This document shows positions 30,919 to 38,652 of a DNA stretch of 53,977 nucleotides, one piece after another (positions within the stretch are counted from its first letter, which is position 1; the number at the start of each line of letters is the position of its first letter). A program made the position numbers and the translations under genes. The stretch comes from Flavobacterium psychrophilum (GTDB lineage: Bacteria > Bacteroidota > Bacteroidia > Flavobacteriales > Flavobacteriaceae), in NCBI GenBank assembly GCA_945874225.1, contig CAMCFT010000026.1, positions 1-53,977 of the forward strand, written 5' to 3'. Below the pieces are notes generated by a model. That model made no database searches, was not told where the DNA came from, and saw only the letters and a list, made by a program, of their open reading frames with translations.

Positions 30919-33900
30919 TTATTCTCTATCACGTTCAAAACGGGCAAACATTTTAATATAAGTATTAAAAGCAGGTCTGTTTTTATTATAAAATTGAATA
31001 TCACCACTTTCCTTCATTACTTGCAATAAACTTCTATAACGCTCAATATCAGTTATGATATCAATAGCAATATCCATTTGTTCTGCCGAACCTAATGTCC
31101 CGTAATAATTTAGATTTTCTTTGTATTTTAGTATTAGTTTATCTAGAAGTTGACGGGCTTTTGCCGCTTCGTCCACTTCATAATATCCTTTGGCAAAAGG
31201 CTCCACCATGGAATAATAACCAAATTTTTCCAAAGGCATTTTTGTAACAGCTAAGTCAATCACGTTTTTAGCTTTGTCCATTTTGCCTTCTGCAATCAGT
31301 TTATCCATTAATCTTGACAGAACGGAACGATAAGAAATGCTGTTTTTTCTTGTTTCGGGGTCGTGATAAATATTTCCATCACTATTTCCCCAATCCCATT
31401 TCATTACAATAGAATACATTTTATCCGCATCAATATCTCCCATATCCATTGGGTTTCCATCTTTTTCAACCTTTGTTTTTATCGGGACTAATTTATAGAC
31501 CATTCCTTCTAATTGAAGGTAGTTTTTCATCCACAAATAATCTTCGTCGTCAAATGCGCCAGGGCTAAAATAAATAGGCCTTTTCCAATTGTTGTTAGCT
31601 ACAATATCAAGCATCATTAGCCTGTTTTTGTATATTGCGTTTCCTTTGATGTCGATGTCTATATAAGGTACAATGGAATCATAGAATTTAGCAGCCACTA
31701 CTTTGTTTTGCATGATGGTGTTTTTGTCAATAGGAATCCTGATTTTATTTGTTGGATAAAAATGAATCGTTTGCCCATTTTGCATTTCAACAGTAGATTT
31801 TGGATTTTTAATAAAATTAATGAAATCTTTTATATCCCAACGGCTTTCTACTTTTTGAATATGTGCCACATAATCCAGTTTGTCACCCACATATTCGTCG
31901 TGAGTAAATGAAACCGGCAACGGATTTGATTCGTAGGTTTTTGTTTTCATTTGGTCAATATACCAGTCAGTCATAAAAAGACTCGTATTTACAATTTTGA
32001 CATCGGTTCTTATATGCTCGATTTCTTGGGCGTACCAAAGCGGGAATGTATCGTTGTCTCCAATGGTAAATAAAATGGCATTTGGATCGCAAGAATTTAA
32101 ATAGGCTTTCGCCAAAGCTGTTGCAGTATATTTATCGGAACGATCGTGGTCATCCCAGTTTTGGAAAGCCATAAGAACAGGAACGGCTAGTAAACTTGCA
32201 GCAATAATTACAGGTCCGGCTATTTTTGGTGCTAAGTATTTTTGTATACTTTCATACAATGAATATACTCCAAAGCCTATCCAAATGGCAAATACATAAA
32301 AAGAACCTACCAAAGCATAATCTCTTTCTCGAGGTTCGAAAGGTCTTTCGTTGAGGTATATCTTTAAAGCAATTCCCAAAAACAAGAAGAGAACTAAAAG
32401 TACATAAAAACTTTTTCGATCTCTGCTGGCGTGATACATTATGCCTATGAGTCCTAAAATAAGAGGTAAAAAGAAATACACATTTCGGCCTTTATTATTC
32501 AATACATCCGATGGTAAGTTTTGCTGAGAACCTAAATGTAATTCGTCTATAAAAGGAATGCCACTAAGCCAATTTCCGTCTTGATAGTCGTATCTTCCCT
32601 GAATGTCATTCTGGCGTCCAACAAAATTCCACATTAAATACCTAAAATACATATAGCCAAATTGGTATTCAACCATAAAACTCAAGTTATCTATAGTTAA
32701 AGGCTTATCTACAATTAAATAATCACCATAACTTTTTAAGAATTTCACATAGCCATCATTGTCAATTTGTTTTTGAGCATAGGCTTTTCTGAATTCTATA
32801 ACAGTTTTTTCTGTTTCATTCCTTAACTGATCAACGGCTTTACTTAAATCTTCTTCGGATAAGGTGTTTGGATCAATTCCGTATTTTGGTAAATCCTCTT
32901 CATAAGCATAGTCAGGATTTATTCTGAACTGCGGTGGATTTGTAAAGTTGATATAATTTTCAATGTTTTCGCTGCTCCACAATCGAGGCAAAATAGTTTT
33001 TTGGGCATCATCACTATTTTGTTCGGCATTTTTGAAATTATTTACAATAACATATTTTCCGGTTTTATAGTCCCTTTCGTAGTTAGGAGCTTTGTCTAAA
33101 TAAGGATTATTTTTGTCTAAACCTGCAAAAGCTTCTGTATATTGAGGGCCATAAAACAATGGATTTGAACCATATTGTTCTCTGTTATAATAAGCTAAAA
33201 CCTCTCGAGCATCCGAAGGTTTGTTTTCATTGATTACTGTATTTGCATTGGCGCGAATAGGCAGCATCATCCAGGTTGAAAAACCTATTAAGATGAATAA
33301 AATACATAAAATTAGTGTATTCAAATGCACATAGCCTTTATTGTGAGTGTATTTTAGTCCAAAATAAAAGAACGCAATTAGAAGTAAAACGACAAAAATA
33401 GTTCCCGAGTCAAAAGGCAATCCTAAACTATTGACCATAAAAACTTCGGTTTTACCAAAGAAAGCCATCGTTAAAGGCAATAGGAGTTTGAAAATAAACA
33501 ACAAAATGGCCACAACAACAACATTGGCAATGAGGAAATTTTTAATTGTAACTACTTTATAATGTTTGAAAAAATAAAGAAAACCAATGGCAGGAATGGT
33601 TAACAATGCCATAAAATGGACACCAAATGTAAGCCCAACCACAAGTGAAATAATCAACAACCATCGATTGCCTCTAGGAGAGTCCATATCTTGTTCCCAT
33701 CGTAAACCTAACCAAAAAAGCAGCGCTATAAATAAGGAAGCCATTGCATAAACTTCGGCTTCAACGGCACTTGCCCAAAAACTGTCAGAGAAAGTATAAG
33801 CCAAAGCACCTACAAAAGAACTGCCAAGAATTACAATAGAATTATTTTTATTTACCTCAGAATACTGCGAAATTATTTTTTTCAAAATCATCGATGATGA

Positions 33901-34191
33901 CCAAAACATAAATAAAATGGTAAATGCACTCGAAAAAACTGACATCATATTTACCATCACAGCAATATGTTTGTCATCTATTGCAAACATTGCGAAAAAA
34001 GCACCAATCATTTGGAACAATGGCGCTCCTGGAGGGTGTCCGACTTGAAGTTTTGCTGAAGTGGCAATGTATTCGCCACAATCCCAAAAACTCATTGTTG
34101 GTTCAACAGTGATTGTATATGTTATTAATGCGATTGCAAATGCGCACCAACCCGTAATCGTATTCCATTTGTTGAAATTGAATGTTGCCAT
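30919..34191 (-). CDS. DUF2723 (GT117-type) membrane glycosyltransferase
   Basis: The 1090-residue protein opens with MATFNFNKWNTITGWCAFAIALITYTITVEPTMSFWDCGEYIA, the mark of DUF2723/TMEM260-type proteins. SFWDCGEYIATSAKLQVGHPPGAP holds the acidic pair of GT-C catalytic loops. At least 11 membrane helices follow in two blocks (about 1-330 and 560-690). The soluble C-terminal half has tetratricopeptide-like features. Family members are O-mannosyltransferase-like, and Bacteroidota use such enzymes in protein O-glycosylation; that role is inference. The gene stands alone, upstream of the deacetylase on the same strand, 82 nt apart. Confidence 0.9.
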   Translation of the reverse strand: MATFNFNKWNTITGWCAFAIALITYTITVEPTMSFWDCGEYIATSAKLQVGHPPGAPLFQMIGAFFAMFAIDDKHIAVMVNMMSVFSSAFTILFMFWSSSMILKKIISQYSEVNKNNSIVILGSSFVGALAYTFSDSFWASAVEAEVYAMASLFIALLFWLGLRWEQDMDSPRGNRWLLIISLVVGLTFGVHFMALLTIPAIGFLYFFKHYKVVTIKNFLIANVVVVAILLFIFKLLLPLTMAFFGKTEVFMVNSLGLPFDSGTIFVVLLLIAFFYFGLKYTHNKGYVHLNTLILCILFILIGFSTWMMLPIRANANTVINENKPSDAREVLAYYNREQYGSNPLFYGPQYTEAFAGLDKNNPYLDKAPNYERDYKTGKYVIVNNFKNAEQNSDDAQKTILPRLWSSENIENYINFTNPPQFRINPDYAYEEDLPKYGIDPNTLSEEDLSKAVDQLRNETEKTVIEFRKAYAQKQIDNDGYVKFLKSYGDYLIVDKPLTIDNLSFMVEYQFGYMYFRYLMWNFVGRQNDIQGRYDYQDGNWLSGIPFIDELHLGSQQNLPSDVLNNKGRNVYFFLPLILGLIGIMYHASRDRKSFYVLLVLFLFLGIALKIYLNERPFEPRERDYALVGSFYVFAIWIGFGVYSLYESIQKYLAPKIAGPVIIAASLLAVPVLMAFQNWDDHDRSDKYTATALAKAYLNSCDPNAILFTIGDNDTFPLWYAQEIEHIRTDVKIVNTSLFMTDWYIDQMKTKTYESNPLPVSFTHDEYVGDKLDYVAHIQKVESRWDIKDFINFIKNPKSTVEMQNGQTIHFYPTNKIRIPIDKNTIMQNKVVAAKFYDSIVPYIDIDIKGNAIYKNRLMMLDIVANNNWKRPIYFSPGAFDDEDYLWMKNYLQLEGMVYKLVPIKTKVEKDGNPMDMGDIDADKMYSIVMKWDWGNSDGNIYHDPETRKNSISYRSVLSRLMDKLIAEGKMDKAKNVIDLAVTKMPLEKFGYYSMVEPFAKGYYEVDEAAKARQLLDKLILKYKENLNYYGTLGSAEQMDIAIDIITDIERYRSLLQVMKESGDIQFYNKNRPAFNTYIKMFARFERDRE

Positions 34192-34744
34192 ATTTAGATA
34201 CTAAAATTTAGTTTTTTCAAGCTACAAAGAAAATGTTTTTTTATTTATGGTTGTGGTCATTAACAAAAAATTCTAAAAACAAATGGCGACAGGGCTAAAA
34301 TATTTTTGCTATTGAGCTGCCGCAAGATTTTTTGTTTGTGATTGTTGATATATATAATTTTGATATATATGATAACTTAAAATTAAAGTACCATTAAGAA
34401 GTCAATATTGTCCTTCAAATTACTCTTGTTTAAATTGCTTTAAAAGAGGTTATTTTTTGATACGTAATTTAAAATTTTGAATAGGCTTCGTAATAATTAT
34501 TGCTTTTATATGTTATTTTTTATAACTTGCTAATTAACACCTTTTTGTCCTCTTTTTATTTCCACTTCAAAATCAAATATTTACCTAAAAATCTTACAAT
34601 AAATAGATAAAAAAGTACTTTTTTATGGTGATGCAATCCTAGAAATTGTGTAAATTTGTATATGGTTTTTAAAGGGCGTTTATGTAATCCTGCCTTTTTT
34701 TAAATCAATTCTGTTAGTAATCAATTCTGTTAAAAATCAATATT
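34192..34744 (+). promoter_or_regulatory. 553-bp intergenic region with cytochrome c promoter and 16-bp direct repeat
   Basis: No ORF is credible in this AT-rich stretch. TAAATTTG at 34651-34658 is a -7 element for the cytochrome c gene. A 16-bp unit (AATCAATTCTGTTA plus two bases) is repeated head to tail at 34703-34718 and 34719-34734, with a partial third copy running into the ATG at 34745. TTGATATATAT occurs twice at about 34344-34370. Confidence 0.55.
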
Positions 34745-35158
34745 ATGAAAAACAAGTTTCAAAAACAAATCGTTACAAAATTAGCATTCATTGTAATTGC
34801 ATTAATGTTTGTATCAATAGTTTCTGCTCAACATAAAGGGCCTATGAATGCTCCAAAATCGGCTGTGAATATGAAGAACCCATTTCCTGCAGATGCCTCT
34901 TCGCTTGAAAGAGGTAAACATTCTTATAAGGTAGATTGTGTTCGATGCCATGGAAAAGAGGGTAAAGGAGATGGATTGAAAGCAGGGAAAGTTCATAAAG
35001 AAGTATCGGATTTAGCTTCTGATGCAATCCAGAAACAAACAGACGGCGAATTATTTTGGAAAATATCTGAAGCAAGACGACCTATGCCATTAAAGGACAT
35101 ATCAAACGATCAACGATGGGATATTGTAAACTATATTCGTACTTTTAAGAATAAGTAA
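34745..35158 (+). CDS. Small monohaem cytochrome c
   Basis: The 137-residue protein has a signal peptide (to about residue 28, SAQ). There is one haem site, CVRCH at residues 65-69, followed by KEGKGDGLKAG. ARRPMPLKDIS supplies a likely axial Met, so it looks like a class I cytochrome c. It probably shuttles electrons in the periplasm, for example to a terminal oxidase. It forms its own transcription unit, about 7 kb from the ACIII cluster. A strong terminator follows. Confidence 0.92.
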   Translation: MKNKFQKQIVTKLAFIVIALMFVSIVSAQHKGPMNAPKSAVNMKNPFPADASSLERGKHSYKVDCVRCHGKEGKGDGLKAGKVHKEVSDLASDAIQKQTDGELFWKISEARRPMPLKDISNDQRWDIVNYIRTFKNK

Positions 35159-35200
35159 TAATTTTTATCTGTCGCTATAAGATATACAGTGTATGTCAAA

Positions 35201-35229
35201 AAAATGAGGTTTTAAAGCCTCATTTTTTT
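35201..35229 (+). terminator. Terminator of the cytochrome c gene
   Basis: AAAATGAGG (35201-35209) pairs with CCTCATTTT (35218-35226) followed by further T residues. Confidence 0.85.
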
Positions 35230-35611
35230 GTTTAATTTTAAAACACACAATCTAATGATTCAAGAAGAATTATTAAACAACCAATGTTTTTTCAAGTCTT
35301 TCAAGTCAAGAGAAGTTCTAATAATTTTTTTATAACAAATACACAAACAGATCGTTGATTAAATGTTCGAAAGCAAATTAGACTTTTAATTTTCGAATCC
35401 TTTCTTGCGGAAGTTGGTATAAGCTATATACATCGACCTCAAGGATTTATTTGCGTTTAGGTTTAATTGTAAAACCACATACAGAGATGCAACGGGTAAA
35501 AAAAACATACAAAGTATATAAGTTAAGGAAAAGTTTTTTGATAAAAAGGAATAAAAATTTGTAGAAACTAAAATTTATATTAAATTTGCACTCGCTTAAC
35601 AGCAATGGAAT
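35230..35611 (+). promoter_or_regulatory. Intergenic region with consensus promoter of tRNA-Gln
   Basis: TTTG (35558-35561), 19 bases, then TAAATTTG (35581-35588) form an ideal promoter that starts transcription shortly before the tRNA at 35612. The rest of the region (35230-35550) holds no credible ORF or repeat. Confidence 0.8.
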
Positions 35612-35682
35612 TGGTCTATGGTGTAATGGTAACACAACTGTTTTTGGTGCAGTCTTTCAAGGTTCGAGTCCTTGTAGACCAA
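35612..35682 (+). tRNA. tRNA-Gln (anticodon TTG)
   Basis: The acceptor stem TGGTCTA (35612-35618) pairs with TAGACCA (35675-35681) and is followed by discriminator A. The anticodon stem ACTGT/GCAGT holds loop TTTTGGT, with anticodon TTG reading CAA. The T-arm has GGTTCGAGTCC. The CCA end is not encoded, which is common in this group. A terminator at 35686-35715 closes the unit. Confidence 0.96.
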
Positions 35683-35685
35683 CAA

Positions 35686-35715
35686 AAAACCTCTCAAATA
35701 TTGAGAGGTTTTTTT
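35686..35715 (+). terminator. Terminator of tRNA-Gln
   Basis: AAAACCTCTCAA (35686-35697) pairs perfectly with TTGAGAGGTTTT (35701-35712) around a three-base loop, followed by T residues. Confidence 0.9.
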
Positions 35716-35820
35716 ATGCAAAATTGTATAGGAGGACGTTATTCGTGTCTTTTAAAAGAACTTCAGGCAAAATTATAAATAGTTTCACCTTGATTTAATG
35801 AGGTTTTCTTCGTGTATAAA

Positions 35821-36645
35821 TCACATTTTGAAAGTTATCACAGGTTTTACAGCATGATTTACTAAGTTTTCACCAATGCTTCCATTAAAAAAATGAGCTA
35901 GTCCAGTTCTGCCATGAGTGCACATTCCTATTAAATCAGCATCTACAGTATTGGCAAAATTAATAATTCCATTTTCTATATTGATGTCGTTATATATATG
36001 AGTTGAGTAGTTTTCGATGTCAAAATTAGCAATGAAATCACTTATGGTTCTTTCGGCAGCAGCTGTGGTTTTAAAGCTATTGGGTGTACAAATCATTACT
36101 AAAAATAGATTCGAATCGAAAATTTTCGCAAATTCAATCATTTTTCTGAATGGTTTCCGAGTTTCTTTTGAAAAATCTGAAGCAAAGACAAAGTTCCTTG
36201 CTTTAAATTCTTCTGACTTTTTTTTAATAACTAAAACGGGAATGTTAGAGAAACGAACGACTTTTTCGGTATTGGAACCAACCAGTAATTCTTTAAATCC
36301 AGATGTTCCATGAGAGCCCATTACTATTAAATTAACATCGTTTTTTATACTGGTGTCAATTATGCCTTCAGATACATTTTTAAATTCAATGGCCTCTGAT
36401 ACATTAATTCCTTTTAAATAATCAGCATCCATTAATTCTTCTAGCTTGGCAATAGCTTTGTTTTTAAAAAACATAATTTCGGGAATGCTACTGCCGCTTC
36501 CAATAGAGACATTAGCTTGGTGAGGTAATTCCAATAAGTGTAATAAAATGAGTTCGCTATTGTTTTTTCGGGCAATTTGTGCCGCTACTTTTAGTGCTTC
36601 AACTGAATATTCAGAGAAATCAACTGGTACTAAAATCCGTTTCAT
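35821..36645 (-). CDS. Tandem UspA-domain universal stress protein
   Basis: The 274-residue protein has two Usp domains. The first starts MKRILVPVDFSEYSVEALKVA and ends with the ATP-binding G-x2-G-x9-G(S) motif in GSHGTSGFKELLVGSNTEKVV. The second (from about residue 150, FVFASDFSKETRKPF) ends CTHGRTGLAHFFNGSIGENLV, again with the ATP motif. Both sites appear intact. Such proteins are cytoplasmic and rise under starvation or redox stress. It stands alone between tRNA-Gln and rimP. Confidence 0.92.
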   Translation of the reverse strand: MKRILVPVDFSEYSVEALKVAAQIARKNNSELILLHLLELPHQANVSIGSGSSIPEIMFFKNKAIAKLEELMDADYLKGINVSEAIEFKNVSEGIIDTSIKNDVNLIVMGSHGTSGFKELLVGSNTEKVVRFSNIPVLVIKKKSEEFKARNFVFASDFSKETRKPFRKMIEFAKIFDSNLFLVMICTPNSFKTTAAAERTISDFIANFDIENYSTHIYNDINIENGIINFANTVDADLIGMCTHGRTGLAHFFNGSIGENLVNHAVKPVITFKM

Positions 36646-36733
36646 AATTAAAATTTTTTTAAATTATTTGATAAACAGGACGTAATATTTAGGAGATTAA
36701 ATTTACAAAATTTTTTAACATAAAACAATCATT

Positions 36734-36762
36734 TTTGATTTATAAAAAAAACACTATATTTG
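36734..36762 (+). promoter_or_regulatory. Promoter of rimP-nusA-infB
   Basis: TTTG (36734-36737), 17 bases, then TATATTTG (36755-36762) match the Bacteroidota promoter. Transcription should begin near 36768, 57 nt before the rimP ATG. Confidence 0.75.
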
Positions 36763-36791
36763 CACAGTTATTTATTAAAAAACTAGATAAT

Positions 36792-36817
36792 GAGGCACGC
36801 ATAGCGTGCCTCTTTTT
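36792..36817 (+). promoter_or_regulatory. Terminator-like hairpin in the rimP leader (candidate attenuator)
   Basis: GAGGCACGC (36792-36800) and GCGTGCCTC (36804-36812) form a perfect 9-bp stem with an ATA loop, followed by five T residues. It lies between promoter and the rimP ATG at 36825, only 12 nt before the start codon. As a factor-independent terminator it would limit entry into the nusA operon. Attenuation in rimP leaders is known in enterobacteria; here it is inferred. Confidence 0.65.
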
Positions 36818-36824
36818 ATAAAAT

Positions 36825-37289
36825 ATGACATTTAAAGAAAAGGTAAACGGTTTATTAATTGAGGGATTATTAGAGAAACCTTCTGTTTTTCTGGTAGATT
36901 TGACTATTACCGATAATTTTAAAATTATCGTGAGTTTAGATGGCGATAATGGAGTTGTTTTACAGGATTGCATTGATGTTAGTCGTGCAATAGAGAATAA
37001 TTTAGATAGAGAAGAACAAGATTTTTCTTTAGAAGTAGCTTCAGTAGGAGTTGGATCACCATTAAAATTCGTAAGACAATACAAAAAAAACGTTGGCAGA
37101 ACATTAATAGTAAAATTAGCAACCGAAACTATTGAAGCAGAATTAGTTGAAGCTAATGATAATTTTATAATTTTGTCGTGGAAAGCCAGAGAACCAAAAA
37201 AAATTGGAAAAGGAAAAGAAACGGTTCAAAAAAGACAAGAAATACCTTATACAGAAATAAAAGAAGCAATTGTTACAGTAACATTTTAA
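36825..37289 (+). CDS. rimP: Ribosome maturation factor RimP
   Basis: The 154-residue protein has the RimP N-terminal domain with [33 protein letters not shown] and the C-terminal SH3-like domain. RimP binds S12 and helps 30S assembly. It is first in rimP-nusA-infB, 13 nt ahead of nusA. Length is typical. Confidence 0.95.
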   Translation: MTFKEKVNGLLIEGLLEKPSVFLVDLTITDNFKIIVSLDGDNGVVLQDCIDVSRAIENNLDREEQDFSLEVASVGVGSPLKFVRQYKKNVGRTLIVKLATETIEAELVEANDNFIILSWKAREPKKIGKGKETVQKRQEIPYTEIKEAIVTVTF

Positions 37290-37302
37290 TTAATTAGTTG
37301 GC

Positions 37303-38556
37303 ATGGAAAATTTAGCATTAATCGATTCATTTTCAGAGTTTAAAGACGATAAACTTATTGATCGTGTAACGCTTATGGCGATATTAGAAGATGTATTTAG
37401 AAATGCATTGAAGAAAAAATTTGGTTCAGATGATAATTTTGACATTATCATCAATCCTGATAAAGGTGATATGGAAATCTGGAGAAGAAGAGTTATCGTT
37501 GCTGATGATGATTTGGATTTAGAAAACGAAGAAATTACATTAACCGAAGCAAGAAAAATCGAACCCGATTTCGAAATTGGGGAAGAAGTTTCAGAAGAAG
37601 TTAAATTAATCGATTTAGGAAGAAGAGCTATTTTAGCTTTACGCCAAAACTTGATTTCTAAAATTCATGAACACGACAACACGAATCTTTACAAACAATT
37701 TAAAGATTTAATTGGTGAAATTTATACTGCCGAAGTTCACCATGTTCGTCCAAGAGTCGTTATTTTGATTGACGATGAAGGAAACGAAATTATTTTACCA
37801 AAAGAAAAACAAATACCATCTGACTTTTTCCGTAAAGGAGATAATGTTCGTGGAATCATTGAAAGCGTTGAATTGAAAGGTAATAAACCTCAAATAATTA
37901 TGTCTAGAACTTCTGAAAAGTTCTTAGAAAAATTATTCGAACAAGAAATTCCAGAAGTTTTCGACGGTTTGATTATGGTGAAAAATGTAGTGAGAATTCC
38001 AGGTGAAAAAGCAAAAGTAGCTGTAGATTCTTATGATGACAGAATTGATCCAGTTGGTGCTTGTGTGGGAATGAAAGGATCACGTATTCACGGAATTGTT
38101 CGTGAATTAGGAAACGAAAACATTGACGTAATCAATTACACCAGCAATATTCAATTGTATATAACAAGAGCATTAAGCCCTGCTAAAGTTTCATCAATCA
38201 AGATTAATGAAGAAACAAAAAGAGCAGAAGTTTTCTTGAAATTAGAAGAAGTTTCTAAAGCAATTGGTAGAGGTGGACACAATATTAAATTGGCAGGTCA
38301 ATTAACTGGTTATGAACTTGACGTTATTCGTGAAGGAGATGTTGCCGGTGCTGCTGCAGATGAAGATGATGTTGAATTAACAGAGTTTTCAGATGAAATT
38401 GAAGAATGGGTTATCGAAGAGTTTGCTAAAATTGGTTTAGATACTGCAAAAAGTATTTTGAAACAAGATGTGAATGATTTGGTTAGAAGAACTGACCTAG
38501 AAGAGGAAACGATTCTAGATGTAATGAGAATACTAAAAGAAGAATTTGATAGCTAG
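37303..38556 (+). CDS. nusA: Transcription termination/antitermination protein NusA
   Basis: The 417-residue protein has the N-terminal RNA polymerase-binding domain, an S1 domain (about 130-200) and two KH domains. Conserved words are RIDPVGACVGMKGSRIHGIVRELGNENIDVI and VSKAIGRGGHNIKLAGQLTGYELDV. It lacks the two C-terminal acidic repeats of E. coli NusA, normal for this phylum. NusA stimulates hairpin-dependent pausing and termination, so it could act on the operon's own leader hairpin. Confidence 0.97.
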   Translation: MENLALIDSFSEFKDDKLIDRVTLMAILEDVFRNALKKKFGSDDNFDIIINPDKGDMEIWRRRVIVADDDLDLENEEITLTEARKIEPDFEIGEEVSEEVKLIDLGRRAILALRQNLISKIHEHDNTNLYKQFKDLIGEIYTAEVHHVRPRVVILIDDEGNEIILPKEKQIPSDFFRKGDNVRGIIESVELKGNKPQIIMSRTSEKFLEKLFEQEIPEVFDGLIMVKNVVRIPGEKAKVAVDSYDDRIDPVGACVGMKGSRIHGIVRELGNENIDVINYTSNIQLYITRALSPAKVSSIKINEETKRAEVFLKLEEVSKAIGRGGHNIKLAGQLTGYELDVIREGDVAGAAADEDDVELTEFSDEIEEWVIEEFAKIGLDTAKSILKQDVNDLVRRTDLEEETILDVMRILKEEFDS

Positions 38557-38591
38557 TCAATTCTTCAAAAAATAAATTTTAAACCTTATTT

Positions 38592-38622
38592 TTCCTCTCC
38601 TACTGAGAGTTAGTGTGAGGAA
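38592..38622. repeat. Palindromic element between nusA and infB
   Basis: TTCCTC (38592-38597) pairs with GAGGAA (38617-38622); inside, CTCTC-CTACT-GAGAG forms a second possible stem. The sequence resembles the common CCTCTCC-type bacterial extragenic palindrome. It lies inside an essential operon and has no T-tract, so read-through is expected. Confidence 0.55.
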
Positions 38623-38652
38623 CAATAAAGAAGGTAATATTAAAAAGGTTTT

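Noticed and set aside
35586..35798. 70-codon ORF across the tRNA region
   Set aside because: It contains the whole tRNA-Gln gene and its terminator and has no coding character.
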